Source of the DNA: Lineus longissimus
Taxonomy: Eukaryota; Nemertea; Pilidiophora; Heteronemertea; Lineidae
DNA: 64,000 bases
Assembly (NCBI RefSeq): GCF_910592395.1
Contig: NC_088310.1
Coordinates: 14,021,501 to 14,085,500 of the forward strand
Reading direction: 5' to 3'
Below, one piece after another: positions 22,824 to 34,769 of the stretch. Positions within the stretch are counted from its first letter, which is position 1, and each line of letters opens with the position of its first letter. The position numbers and the translations under genes are program-made. A model generated the notes under the pieces. It had not been told where the DNA came from. It searched no databases and worked only from the letters and a program-made list of their open reading frames with translations.

Positions 22824-23622
22824 CATGAAATGGGCTAGGGACCATGCGCTCACCTCAGACAGTGTTAATGCATTTAATTTTCAATGATATGGGAAAAACA
22901 GTTTTGGTCGTTGATGTCAATCAGAAGAAGAAGTGGTTTTGTATTGCAGCTTTTATGGAGAATTTAAAGATTTAATTGAATTTTCAAGATGGCCATCAGG
23001 CGGCCTTATTGTCTATGAGATTCAGGGTTATTGTAGAGTGTACATGTCATATGGAAATTGATTGACATCTGTTCAACAGTTAGGAGTAATAGGACTTCGT
23101 TGAATTTTCTAGATGGCGGCCTGGTGGCCATGTTGGTTATTGGATTTGACTTAAAATTGGGGATATTCTTACGAGTGCATAGATACATTATCACATGAAA
23201 TTTGGTTGCAATCAAACCATTAGTTTGTGAGTAATATTCTAGCACAAATAGAAACGAAACGTGCCACCAATTGGTGATTTAGTGAACTTTGACCTCTGTG
23301 ACCTTGAAAAGTAGGTCAAATCAAAAACCTGGGTGATATGTCATTTAACCTTATTAGATACACACACCATAAAAATTTTGTCACTCTACGTACAACCATT
23401 AGCTTCAAAAAGGCAAAAAACCTATTTCCAAGATGGCCGCCTTGAGGCCAGAAAGTAGGTCATATCGCGAAAAAGGAAAAATACGTCTGGGCATATTGCC
23501 CAAAGCTACCATCACACCAAGTTTTAGCCATCTAGCCCTGCGGTTAAGAAACGTGCCACAGGATACGACGACGGACGACAGACGCAGCGCTATTGTATAG
23601 ACTACCCGAACGGTGAGCCAAC
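22824..23622 (+). repeat. R1 family, copy H
   Basis: Starts CATGAAATGGGCTAGGGACC then GCGCTCACC, and ends CGGTGAGCCAACAAG after a GACGACGGACG tract at 23566-23582. The middle differs from other copies (AAGATGGCC..GGCGGCC blocks), so it is a subfamily or a mosaic. Confidence 0.55.
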
Positions 23623-23694
23623 AAGTATTCAAATATCTGCTCGGATTACACTAACTACATTCCTCAATATTCAATCTGTCTCCTGAGCTGGTTT

Positions 23695-24644
23695 GTCAGA
23701 ATGCTAAAGGTACAGGAGTGCTTTTGCACATGTCCACAAGTTTTTGTCCGTCAACTGGAACTGTGCCGAGTCACAGCCCAAAACTCTAAAACTCTAAGAC
23801 CACAGTGACACTGCGCGCGTATTTGACTTTATGAGTAATGAGTAAGTAGAAAGCCTTAAAAATCATTTGAAATTCAGTTTACCCGTGAGACAACTCGATA
23901 ATATCACAACTGACCAAATTTTTGCGCCGAAATATTGCCACATGACCTAGGGGCTTTAAATTCGCCGTTCAAGGGGAAAATATCTTGGCGTCAAAAACAG
24001 ATGTCGGTCATGTACTGGAAAATGACGTCATACCATGTAAAATCCAAGAAGGACGTCCTCGTGTCACCAACAGGTTAGGTTCTTGCAAAATTTACGCACC
24101 TCTGCGCAATAGAGGTTGATACGACTTAACAGACAATTTTGTGACGTCATACGATGTAAATGCTGCCTCCATGGACCAGTGCATTTTTTTGGCGGGAATG
24201 GCCAGCCAAACGTAAATGGCGCCATGGCATAGTGGATAGACCACTGCGACTGTAGGCGTCAGACCCCTGCGACTGCATCCCCAGTCGAATTCCACGATGG
24301 TCACTTGTCTAACTTTCTTCCCGTGATTTTTCTTCTAAATTTTGTGATGATATTTGTCATCAATAAAACCAGACTTTCACTCCAAATAACAGACAATATT
24401 ATACACCTTCCATATCTTATAGAAGTGTGAGCTTTGTAAGATTTTCCATGACATTTCATGATTTAATCTTGTCACCTGCGGTAAATTCTCGAAATATACC
24501 GGTATTCAAAATATAAGTTACCATACAAGTTATAGTTCCGTACTCATAGCGCTCTATAGATTGCCGTACGAATAAAACTTTGGAGACCATACGGGAATTG
24601 GTGTGCGCATGCGCAAAGAACTCACGTACCTTTAGCATTCTGAC
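23695..24644. mobile_element. Putative non-autonomous TIR element
   Basis: The left end GTCAGAATGCTAAAGGTAC is found inverted at 24626-24644 (GTACCTTTAGCATTCTGAC), with weaker similarity for another 20 or so bases inward. About 950 bases with no coding capacity, and it contains a SINE-like unit. No target duplication could be identified. Confidence 0.5.
24216..24330 (+). repeat. tRNA-derived SINE-like unit
   Basis: A-box-like TGGCATAGTGG at 24225-24235 and B-box-like AGTCGAATTCC at 24283-24293. The 5' GGCGCCA has no pairing partner after the B box, so this is a SINE head or tRNA relic rather than a functional tRNA. Confidence 0.5.
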
Positions 24645-25444
24645 CCGTCAACTAGGCATATGTGTACCGTACCTCTAGCAAGCGCCAAGTTTATTTTGTA
24701 GATAAAACTTTCACCAATGGTGCAGACTCGACTGGTTAAGCCTAGAGGTTTTAAAATGTATCTGGTTTAGCTCCTATTTACATGGTTTATATTTAGATTG
24801 GTTTTAAATTTATGTTCTGAAATCTTGAAAATTGCCCTCATTTTCACAATTGCTCTTGGATTTTCATCAAACCTACTTCAGATTGGTTGTGGTTGGAATG
24901 AATTTTGAATGGATTTAAACGCTGGGAAATACTGTAACAATCAATTTGAGGTACCGTAGGTTTGACGAAAATATACCATTGTGCACATTGAGAAAATGAG
25001 AATGAGAACGTTTTTCAATTCAAGATTTTTTTTGAACATCTTGAACCAAACTAAACTTATGGGTTGCTCTCGGATTTTTATCAACTCTACAAATTGATCG
25101 TTACAGCATGTCCCTGCATTTTAATACATTCAAAAGTTCATTCGGATCACAACCGCTCCAGAAAATGGCCGATATTCCAGCATAGGAAATTTTAGTACAC
25201 ACAATTTGCCAAATTTGCCATTGAAGAAATGTCATGATAAATGACGTTGGACAAGCTCCAGACGCTCTGTTGCAAAGTAGCGTTATCGCCGTGTTTGACA
25301 CATGCAATCATGCATGCATTTTAGGGCTCATATGTAATTATGTTGCACAAAATCATCTCTTTCTGGAGTGATTGTCACTTGTGGTTGAAATCTTTTGAAT
25401 GGATTAAACTGCAGGGACATGCTGCAACGGTCAATATGGCTGAA
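24645..25444. other. No gene seen
   Basis: AT-rich. Contains words (GGTTGCTCTCGGATTTTTATCAA, GAACATCTTGAACCAAACTAA) that recur near 29095-29110, suggesting an old local duplication. No exon recognised. Confidence 0.4.
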
Positions 25445-26766
25445 AGGGTGGATGTCGTCCATTGGTGCCGACAAATGGTACCCAGGTTCAAGATCGACTG
25501 GACAATAAGCACCCTGGGTGCCATTACAGTACACTAGACAAACAGCACCCATCTTCTTTTTGCCTGGCTTACGGATCTTAGGGACGAGAACGTTTCTTAC
25601 AATCTCGTTTTATCTCGCGCCAAGTCATCAAATCATCAAATAAAGTTAAATTTTTCGCATCAAATCAGAGTTATTAGTACTTTTCTGCTATGAAATAAGT
25701 CTTCAGACAATAAGTTATCATTTGAATAATGAAAAGTGCTGTTTTGATGGGGAAAAATAGGGTTTTTAAAACCAAATAGCCGGGCACCGATCTTCCAAAA
25801 TTAGCAATGGTTTCAAAACAGTCTCCCAGATATGGGGCAATCTCTTCATTATCATAATGGGATTTAGAGGCATGTTTACAGATTTTACAAGTTCGAGACC
25901 TGTAGGACCTAAAACTCGCATAGATCCCCTCTATTTGTCGAGTTAGCGCCCATGTAAGATCATGCATTTTCGGACACTAGAACAAAATCTTCCTGCGGAT
26001 ATCGCGGTTTCGGTGATGATTTAAGGAGAAATTGACTGTTCTTAGAGTTGTATAGGACAGAAATGAGTTCATACTTCATGTACTTCATGAATACATGAAT
26101 ATATTATGATATGGGCGGGCTTCTAAGTCAAAACAACAACAAACTCAACTGCATCTCTACCGTGTATCGCGTAGTGCATTGCCTAGTGTATTTCGCAGTG
26201 TATTTTAGAGGAGACATTATTCCCGCACTTTGGCCACGCCAAATGTCTTTTTTATTCGTGGAAGTTAATCTGCTCTGTAAATTTTATTTTACACAGGACG
26301 AATCCATACTAGGTATTGCAATATTTCATGTCTATTGGTGTTTTTGTGTACAGGAGCGCACCAGACAGTGAGACATGGAGATGTGTTCAGTGCTGGTGCT
26401 GTCAGTAGACTGAATCTGATTGGCCATAGCGATCAGTGTCAGTGATATGGGTCGTGATCACGTGATGTGACGTCACCGCGGTATCCTCCTTGATCTGGCG
26501 CCGTGGTACTTCCAGCATTAGCAGTGACGCGTTTTTTTCTGTTTATCTGTTCTTTTTATTTCGCGCACTGCTAATGCCGCAAGTACCACGGCGCGAGATA
26601 AACGAGATTGCAAGAAACGTCCTCGTCCCCAAGATCCGTAAGCCAGGCAAAAAGAAGCTGGGTGCTGTTTGTCTAGTGTAATGGCACCCAGTCAGGGTGC
26701 TTATTGTCCAGTCGATCTAGAACCTGGGTACCATTTGTCGGCACCCAGGACGACATCCACCCTTTC
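25445..26766. repeat. Large inverted repeat, arms of about 178 bases
   Basis: Arm 25445-25620 is the near-exact inverse of 26591-26766. Shared landmarks include GGTGGATGTCGTCC, GGGTGCTTATTGTCCAGTCG, CTTTTTGCCTGGCTTACGGA and AATCTCGTTTTATCTCGCGC. About 970 bases of non-coding sequence lie between them. The outer boundary is ragged, so it is unclear whether this is a transposon with TIRs or an inverted duplication. Confidence 0.75.
26498..26593. repeat. Hairpin at the inner edge of the inverted repeat
   Basis: CGCCGTGGTACTTCC and AGCATTAGCAGTG are matched by CACTGCTAATG and CAAGTACCACGGCG across a T-rich loop of about 35 bases. It abuts the right arm of the larger inverted repeat at 26591. Confidence 0.75.
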
Positions 26767-26886
26767 ACTTCAGCGTCAATATGATGAGGTAGGTTGGATG
26801 AAAATCCAAGAGCCATTGTGAAAATAGCTCAAATTTACAATCCCCAATCGGAAATGACGTAGGCCTAGTTTGAATTGATCGCATTC

Positions 26887-28819
26887 TATGAGGCGCCAAA
26901 CGTTCCAAAATTATTTAGCTTTTTTAGGTGTCGAAAAACATATTATATAGCTAAATATTCAAAGATATAGATAAATACATATTTCTGAAATGTGCATTTA
27001 TAAATTGTTACTTTTGATCATAAATCTTGAATTATCAGTTTAACTTTCTATATAGGATTTATGCATTTTGTACAGAAAACTCAAGATATATCTAAATATG
27101 AGAACCTAAATCTAAATACGAGAATGGTGCGACTTATTTTGTATATTTAGGATTTAGAGAAGCAGGTGTTAAAAAAACTCTGTATTTAGCTATATGCTAG
27201 CTAAATATGCCAAACGTTCCAAAATTATTTAGCATTTTAAGGTGTCGAAAAACATGATATACAGTGGAACCCCGGTAACACGACCACCCAAGGGACTAAG
27301 CCGAAGTGGTCGTGTTACCGGGGTGGTCGCGTTAGTGAATTTAGGAATCATAAGTAGGTTTTCCCGCCAAAACATCGTCCTGCTGTGTGTACATTGACAT
27401 GCATTAATGACTACGCCACCGGGTGATTCGATAATTTTGTGTGTATATTACGAATAAAAAATCATTTTCTTGAGTGTTTTGCGTTTAATTTGCAACTTAT
27501 GTAAATGAGTAAATAAACTGACGAGAGCTAATTAGACCAAACATTACATTAAAACTTGAGCATGCTAATTAGAACAAGCATGTAATTCACACCATCGGCA
27601 GCTGCCCTTCTTGATGTCAAGCTAATATTCCCGCTAACATTGAGAGAGGTGATGTGAGAAGATGTTGAGAATTCTTCCTGATGTCTTCCTGCTTTAACAT
27701 CAGCCAATTTGAACTGGTACTGATTAAATCATCTTTTTTTACGTATTTTATCAACATTACGACGTAGTAAGCATTCTTTACTTTGAGTATCGGTACTCTT
27801 ACTAATCAACATAATTTATTTGTCCTAAAAACTACGTGTGCATGCCTCTTGACATCATTTAATACTAAATGATGAAAAAACAAGCCGTGAGTCGAAAAGA
27901 AAGTTTATTCTTCATTTTATTTGCGCTTACATTTGATCAAACCTTGGAGGAATTATACTTGAAGTATAGTTCCTCCAAGATCAAACTCACTTACACATCA
28001 TTTATTTTCATATGGATTCCCATGGTCATTGTGTTCGAGGTGCTAATTATCAACACGGATTTGCGAGAAGGTGCCAATTGATACCATGCAGTCATGGTTG
28101 ATTACGGCAATTAGGCCTCATGGTCGCGTTAGCGGGGTTAATTTGCAGTTTGGGACCGACCAAGCTGGTGGTCGCGGTCTGGGTACCGGGGTGGTCGTGT
28201 TAGCGAGGGCCAGTTAATGGGAATTAGAGAGAAAACCATTCGGGACCGGAGAATTTTGGTCGTGTTCGCGGGGTGGTCGCGTTACTGAGGTGGTCGCCGA
28301 CCGGGGTTCCACTGTATAGCTAAATATTCAACATATCCGATTTCGAAACGATGGATATATAAAATCCTTTGCAGTAGTCGTTATATATCTGTCTTTTTAG
28401 CTAAATTCAGCTTTATTTTCTAAATATTTAGCTATATAACATATTTTTCGACACCTAAAAAAGCTAAATAATTATGGAACGTTTGGCGCGCCTCATAACG
28501 CCTGATATACGATTTATGATAAAATATCATAAAAACGATGTGCATAGGTACAAAAACCGGCATTTAGCTAAATCGGAAATCTAAATCTAAATCTCGTTTC
28601 TAAATCCAGGGAATGTTCACAGTTTTCTGTATTTAGGATTTAAAGTTTCGATTTAGAAAATAAAGCTGAATTTAGCTAAAAAGACAGATATATAACGACT
28701 ACTGCAAAGGATTTATATATCAATCGTTTCGAAATCGGATATGTTGAATATTTAGCTATACAACATGTTTTTCGACACCTAAAAAAGCTAAATAATTTTG
28801 GAATGTTTGGCGCCTCATA
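26887..28819. mobile_element. Non-autonomous TIR element, ends TATGAGGCGCC
   Basis: The TIR starts TATGAGGCGCCAAACGTTCC and includes AATTATTTAGC, AGGTGTCGAAAAACA and TAGCTAAATATTC. Four copies of this arm occur (26887, 27205, inverted near 28430-28505 and 28745-28819), so at least two elements or arm duplications are nested. GCATTC flanks both outer ends (26881-26886, 28820-28825). A related uninterrupted site with a single GCATTC is present at 28990-29030. The interior carries a pogo-like insertion and no gene. Confidence 0.8.
27262..28314. mobile_element. pogo/Tc1-mariner-like non-autonomous element
   Basis: TIRs CAGTGGAACCCCGGTAACAC and the inverse CCGGGGTTCCACTG, flanked by TA on both sides (27260-27261, 28315-28316). 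Subterminal copies of a GTGGTCGTGTTACCGGGG word, in both orientations, occupy about 27290-27345 and 28120-28300. The 1.05-kb interior is AT-rich with no transposase. The TIR sequence and TA target are typical of pogo/Tigger-type elements. Confidence 0.85.
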
Positions 28820-28825
28820 GCATTC

Positions 28826-29639
28826 AACTATAAATCCATTGAAAAGTTGCGCTTCTAATAAATATAATTATAATCAACCTATGACCTTTTTTTGGGCCGT
28901 GAACGGGGATCAAAAACTCGTTCCGTGAAAATAAGAGTGACTTTTACGATTTCTGAACGGCTAAACTTTAGAATCCCTGATCGGAAATGATGTAGTTTGA
29001 TCGCATTCAACTATAAATCCATTGAACAGTGGTGCTTCGTTAGTCAACCGATGACCTTTTTTTGGGGTGTGATCGGGGATTCTAAACTCGTTCCTTTCTG
29101 AACATCTTGAACTAAACTATAGCCAGTGCAGTGTAGTGTAGGCCATGTAAGCCTAGGCTGTATTTATAGTTCATACAATACATACGATTGACCACCAACA
29201 CGATCAGCCTCAGGCACTGCATGTCAGGTTTACATACTTTATGAGAAATCCTCAGGCACATCAGATTATCATGAAAATGGAGATGATGGACATGATGGAC
29301 AATCTATACTTGTATGATGTATCGCTCCGTAACTCTAAAACACGTCTAAGTACTTAGGAGGTCTGGTGAGATTACATTTGTCCGACGCACCCCAAGTAAA
29401 GGCAAACAAAATTTGAATAGCAATATGAGACACACTTAGAAGTACGCAGCAATGCCCAGCAATTTTATTTATACCAAGATCTATGACGTCATTGATGGCG
29501 GGAAAATCAAGTGCCGAGCTGGACCAATTCCCCCAAACAGACCTCTGACAATTGGCAATGTGCCAAAAGTATATCAAAGCATGGATTGCACGTGCCGGAA
29601 AAATAGGGTGCATGGCATAAGCTATAATATGTAAAGTCA
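28826..29639. other. No gene seen
   Basis: Includes a duplicated segment: GATCGGAAATGA..GATCGCATTCAACTATAAATCC at about 28978-29060 resembles both flanks of the 26887-28819 element. No exon recognised. Confidence 0.45.
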
Positions 29640-29895
29640 AGAACTTAGTGAGCCCCCCTTTAGGTCGGGGGAGCTCCCCCGAACCCCCCTACGAGCATAT
29701 GTTAAGTGCAAGCTCTAACAACTACAGCTGTTACAATGGGGGGACACCCCCCAAACCCCCCTCCGTCGACATAGGTTTTTACCAGTGCGTTGGGGGGAAG
29801 CTCCCCCCAAACCCCCCCGGTGGACAGTCAACTAGCCCTTCTGTGTCATACTGCTGGAGGGGGGGGGGGGGGGGTGCGATGGGACCATCCATATA
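29640..29895. repeat. G/C-tract repeat with potential quadruplex runs
   Basis: About three units of roughly 60 bases, each with a GGGGG(A)AGCTCCCCC or GGGGGGACACCCCCC palindrome followed by AACCCCCC. They end in an uninterrupted G run of about 17 at 29857-29873. The short frame across it is proline/glycine-rich low complexity. Confidence 0.6.
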
Positions 29896-30753
29896 GTTCC
29901 TTCCGACACATTTTTGTTTTGGTAATGTAATACATTGTGATTGACCTTATTCACGGGAATCGGGCGTTTCCAGTGATATACGACACAAATGGGTTGTCCT
30001 CATGCATTCACTTTCGAAACGCATTTTAAAATAGATGTTACGTCCTGTTAATGGGGCACGTCATCATCGCGTACATTTGGGAAAAACTCCCTAACGAGAC
30101 CGGAGCAGACGGCTGAAAGTAGTGTAATTATTGGCCGCTAGGGTACATAATGTACGTCGCTCACCCGAATTTTTCACGCAACTATAGCTAAATAGAGCTA
30201 GTTCTAGTTTGTGATTCAATTTGATACTTCAGATTTGGGCAGTAGACCAATATAACTTAGTCGTCAGTGTGGTTTTAAGCTGGAAAAACGTATTTGTTTT
30301 TCTTAAAGTGCCTTTTTTGGACGGGTGTGTGCGATTGTTTTGTTTTTATGTCACGTGACCTCGATCATGTCGACACAAAATTGAAATAAACCACCCTTTT
30401 CTGTCATTATTTAGGACGGTTATTTCTCTGATAAAAATATTAATATAATTGGCCAATTTCTTAGGCATATGATGTAGCGAATTCCCATGAAGATTTAAAT
30501 TAATTTCAACCAATGGGATAGCAACCACCACCGGAAGATCGCGGAGAAATCGGTAAACTCAACGGAGTTAATTCAGAAAAATACCAAAAAAAATTGTTTG
30601 TAGGATATACAATATTTACTCTCTTTATTTCTCATCAAATCAGTATATCCTCCCACACACACGTGTATCTTAAGAGCCCCTCCTAAAGGGGGGCTTATAA
30701 TGGAGCTAGTTAGGTTACAAGCATACGACGGATAAACCGCTCACCTATTAATT
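29896..30753. other. No gene seen; small hairpin
   Basis: Non-coding. A TAAGAGCCCCTCC / GGGGGGCTTATA stem-loop at about 30670-30700. Confidence 0.4.
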
Positions 30754-31050
30754 TCAAACGTTTCCAATTGTCTCAGCAAAGTTTGTATTATATCCGCTAG
30801 TTTCATCGATTTGCAGCCAATCGTGTGCCGCACGAAATAAATTTGTCCGGACACCCTCCAGTCGTTGCACCCCAATCCTCACTTGATTTTTTCTATCCAT
30901 GTCAGTCCTGGCCGGTGCAAGTGTGACCTTCCCACGGCCTGAATAACATTTCTGCATACTTCCAAAGTTAAGGATATGGTACCTCTCGGGCGGTGGAGGC
31001 CCTTCAGCGCAGTTTGCCAGGGAAAAGAGGGCAACAAAAAACTTCGTCAT
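30754..31050 (-). CDS. Unassigned small ORF with predicted signal peptide
   Basis: 98 residues. The N-terminus MTKFFVALFSLANCAEG has a basic residue, a hydrophobic core and a plausible signal peptidase site after NCA, so a secreted product is possible. The rest contains RYHILNF, YSGRGKVTLAPARTD and LFRAAHDWLQIDE, with no family I recognise. The upstream sequence (31050-31160 on the minus strand) has an ETS-like CCGGAT and CACGTGAC, compatible with a promoter. A strong AG/GTGAGC donor follows at about 30748 but lies just after the in-frame TGA, so the ORF may be a single exon or the frame may be wrong. It could also be chance. Confidence 0.3.
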   Translation of the reverse strand: MTKFFVALFSLANCAEGPPPPERYHILNFGSMQKCYSGRGKVTLAPARTDMDRKNQVRIGVQRLEGVRTNLFRAAHDWLQIDETSGYNTNFAETIGNV

Positions 31051-31879
31051 GGTGCCAAACTACAGCATCCGTGCTATGTCAAGATCTCCGCGTCGTATCT
31101 GACATGTCTGATCAGCGTATGGCGCTTACTCAGGACAAGTCACGTGACTCATCCGGAATGTAAGAATGTAAGAGGGCATTTGATTGGTCGCCGGATCAAT
31201 TTTTTGTGTTGAACACAAATCATGAAAGGCGATAAGTGTTGAACACTTAAATATATTAATAGTGACCGTAACCGCGCGCCATAATGGCGTTGATAGTCGG
31301 TCAGGGATGGTGCTGATCGCAAGCGATCGTACTCATTTTGGAGTCAAGTTTCAGAGTCAAGATGACGTTCGGACAAATCGTGCCCGAAATTTCGAGATTC
31401 CGCGATGAAAAGTTGTCATTCGAGTTCGACCACTAATTATAGCCTACTAGTGATGATAATTCGGGGGGAGGGGGGCACATCTTTACTTTATAAGCCAATC
31501 GGAATGCGAGCAAGGTTGCGACCCACTTTTAAGGCAATGTTAGCCTCTATGTAGACTGGTGCCCGGTCTCAAGACTGATACTCTGTATTGATTATGGGCG
31601 CTCCGACAAGAAGTTTAAAATTCAAAAATGTGTAATTTTTTGCCATTAGTTTTAAGTGAATAATTTAATCGAAACAGCAACTTAGTACTTCATTTTACAT
31701 CAGTACATTAGGGATATTCATGCAAACACGAAAATGTATAGAAACATGGTATTATGTGTGTTTATTCGTCGAGAAATAGTTCTGACACATGTGGTGCATT
31801 TACAGATTTGTGCTGGGTGCTAGGTGCTTGTTTACAACGATCTATTTACATATCCGTGAAAAATCAAGGTTCAAAGAAT
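31051..31879. other. No gene seen
   Basis: Non-coding. Short GTGTTGAACAC palindromic words near 31208-31245 and a G run near 31463. Confidence 0.4.
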
Positions 31880-32119
31880 TTAACTAGTGCACAGAAAATC
31901 AATCATTTCTGTTAATTCCCTATGATTAAACGCCGCATCCCCTACGTCTCGCATGACCATCAATTCGCTAATCTGTTCCGCTAACCTATTTTGCCCGTTC
32001 TTATCATTCACTATATAAAAAAGCCTCAACATATCTCCCCAGCTGTCCACATTGTTCCTATCTAACCCATATTTTGCATACAACATGTTGACACTTCTAT
32101 TGATTGGATAAAGCTGATT
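31880..32119 (-). CDS. Unassigned protein-like ORF fragment
   Basis: An open frame of about 80 codons ends at TAG 31880. It contains NMLYAKYGLDRNNV, SWGDMLRLFYIVND, AEQISELMVMRDVGD and HRELTEMIDFLC. The composition is balanced and looks like a helical C-terminal region rather than random AT-rich translation. An in-frame stop lies just upstream of NQLYPINRS, and no clear acceptor was found. It may be a terminal exon or a remnant of a captured or mobile gene. I do not recognise the family. Confidence 0.3.
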   Translation of the reverse strand, partial: NQLYPINRSVNMLYAKYGLDRNNVDSWGDMLRLFYIVNDKNGQNRLAEQISELMVMRDVGDAAFNHRELTEMIDFLCTS

Positions 32120-33439
32120 TTATTGAGATTAACCATGAGGCCGACCCTAATTAGCGCATTAATTGCCTCAACTACTTGAATATTTTTAAGAATTACAGGA
32201 TATACACCACTTTGAAATTTAGCCGAAATCAGTTAAAAAATGACCTATTGTTCAGTATATTTTTCAAAATTCTCAAACTGGGGGAAAATAGAAAATCGGC
32301 ATCGATGGACTCTCGTTTTATGCTATGAGCTGTAACTGAAAAAATTTTCAATAAAAATTTTTGATATTAGGCCTATAGGTCCGAACAATCAACAACGAAG
32401 TTTTTGGCTTTTTTGATTCAAGAGGTAATTTTTTTTTTAAAGTACCCATTTGTATTTTTCTTAAAAATTATGCTTAGTAATCCTAATGTTTTTTTTCCCT
32501 GCAAAGAACCAGTACTCTTTCATTACCCATAAAAATATGGGATTCATAGCTTTGTAATCAGGAAAGTTATTAGTTATCATTTAGGGGTTATTCACACGGG
32601 TCCAGAAATGACGAAAATCTCGTTTTTGGAAGAATTTTTTCACTCATTTAAAGTGGTAAAATGCAAAAACCGGATTGTTGGTCCATTATGGGGACCGACG
32701 AACTAATTAACAAGGCCAAAAAAACCAAATATCTTTTGTTTCCATCGAGAACAGTCAACAACGACTTTTTGATACGTCAATTTTAATGAAACTTATGAGA
32801 TTAATACAAATTATTAAAAGTCCGGTAGATTTCTTTCAACATGACTAAAAGATGTAATTCGAATTTTGTGATGAAGGGTACTATTTCCTCTTCAAGGTGA
32901 AATGACATTTTTGAAAAATAGCCTCTAGGTGAATAGACCGCTTACCATAGAAACCAATAAACACTATTATGTAGCAAAACGGTAAATTTGAGACTGTTAC
33001 AAGCTCCCAGTTAACTTTGTTTACATTCTTTTGACCCCAAAGTTTGGAAATTAATGCTATGATAGAATATAAAAATGTTTCATATTGTCCATATTTATTT
33101 TTAAAGACTTGTTTGACATTTCTGCACACTTAAATGGGGTGTTAGGCCGGCAGGTTTTCTCATTTTTTTATCTCGCAGACGATATTTCAAGCTAGAAATA
33201 CAAAAAGTGAGTATCCTACAAAAACATTGTGGAAAAATATGACATTTTGAACGTTTTGAGCCATTTGTGTGAGCGGGTTGATTTGTCCTCCGCCAGGCAT
33301 GCCGGCGCGCTGTACATCTACACACGTGGTTATGCCGTTGTGGCGTGGTCTTCTGTCGTGATTGTGATAATTCGAACTGGGATCACAATGCTAACTGTAG
33401 CCCAAGAGCCTACTAGCCAGCGAATCTGGGACGAAATTA
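32120..33439. other. No gene seen
   Basis: Very AT-rich non-coding sequence with homopolymer runs. No repeat terminus or exon recognised. Confidence 0.45.
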
Positions 33440-34769
33440 ACCCACGTATACGGCCTATCTCGACCTGTATGACGTTAATCAATCCTGTATGATGTTAATC
33501 AATCCGCCTACCGCCATGGCAAGGACATAGCATAGCACTGAGACTGTACTCCAAAAAGTCACTGACAGTATTCTCTCAGCACCCGACATCGGGAAAGAAG
33601 CTCTTCTCGTCCTTCTGGATCTTTCCGCGGCCTTCGACACCGTGGACCACTCCCTGCTACTGGAGAGACTCCGCAATAGGATTGACCTTACCAACGCTGC
33701 ATTTTAAGTGGTTCAAATCCTATTTACGAGACAGGACTTTGTCATGTGTGATTGAGGACGCACAGTCCGTGAAGGTTTCAGTCAAGTACGGAGTGGGTTC
33801 AGTGTTGGGCCCTGTTCTTTTCACAATCTACACACTCCCGCTCGGGGACGTCATGCGCTATGAAAATGTCCCTTACCAGCTTTATGCTGATGATAATCAG
33901 TTGATCGAATCTGTTCGCTGCGGTGACAAAGCTTAGTGCACAGCAATTGTATCCAAAACAGAGGATTGCATAGGCAACATCCAAACCTGGTTGTCTCAAA
34001 GCTTGCTCTCAATGCGCAAAAAAACGGACTTAACAAACTTTGTTTCTATCCGGAGGTGTGGTTCAATTTCGGGAATCACAATTGATGGCATATGGATTGA
34101 ATGTTCTGAGTGTGTGAAAGACCTAGGCGCGTGGCTTGACAAAAACATGAATACGCAGACGCACATTAAGCTAACATGCAAAGCGGCCTACGGGAGCCTT
34201 TACAAAATTGGCCGAATCAGGAAATTTCTCAAAACAAACACCGGGAGGCTAGTCCATGCGTTTGTGACGTCACGGTTGGATACCCGAGAATACACTCGCA
34301 TCCTTACAGCATGCTCAGACCTCCGCAGCTAGGCATGTCACTCGAACAAGGAAATTCGACCACATCAAACCTGTTCTTATAGACTTACACTGGCTTCCCA
34401 TCAGGTCGCGAATTGAGTATAAGATTCTACTCACAGTCTATAAGTCGGTAAATGGACTAGGTCCTGTGTACCTAAAAGAACTTTTAACTGCGACCCCCCA
34501 AAGAAGGATCACCAGGGAATCCTCTGGGTTTAATCTGCTAGAAGCAAGAATGACAAAAACTAGGTACGGTGAGCGCCGTTTTTCCAGCTGCGGGCCGTGC
34601 CTATGGAATAAACTGCCACCAGCCCTCAGGGCAGAGACAAGCATTGAACAGTTCAAGAGTCAGTTAAAAACCCTACTTTTCGACAAGTGGAGACGGGCGC
34701 TTTGAACGTGGTTTAACCGCGGAAAGGCGCGATACAAATGACATTTATTATTATTATTATTATTATCAT
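33440..34769 (+). mobile_element. 5'-truncated LINE (CR1/L2-like)
   Basis: Only the 3' half of a reverse-transcriptase ORF is present, followed by a short 3' end, AAAGGCGCGATACAAATG, and a (TTA)n tail at 34746-34766. That tail is typical of CR1/L2-type LINEs, which end in a short microsatellite instead of poly(A). The 5' truncation is normal for target-primed reverse transcription. Confidence 0.85.
33482..34705 (+). pseudogene. LINE reverse transcriptase, C-terminal half, broken
   Basis: Recognisable in order across three frames: [20 protein letters not shown] (RT motif A, 33605-33665), [31 protein letters not shown] (motif B), and YQLYADDNQL (YADD catalytic motif, about 33880). Then come CVKDLGAWLDKNM, IDLHWLPIRSRIEYKIL and YGERRFSSCGPCLWNKLP near the C-terminus, stopping at 34705. 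Frameshifts occur near 33690, 33935 and 34330, with at least one stop. No endonuclease domain is present. The clade call CR1/L2 rests on the C-terminal WLP..R..YKIL and YG.R.FS...LWN.LP pattern. Confidence 0.85.
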
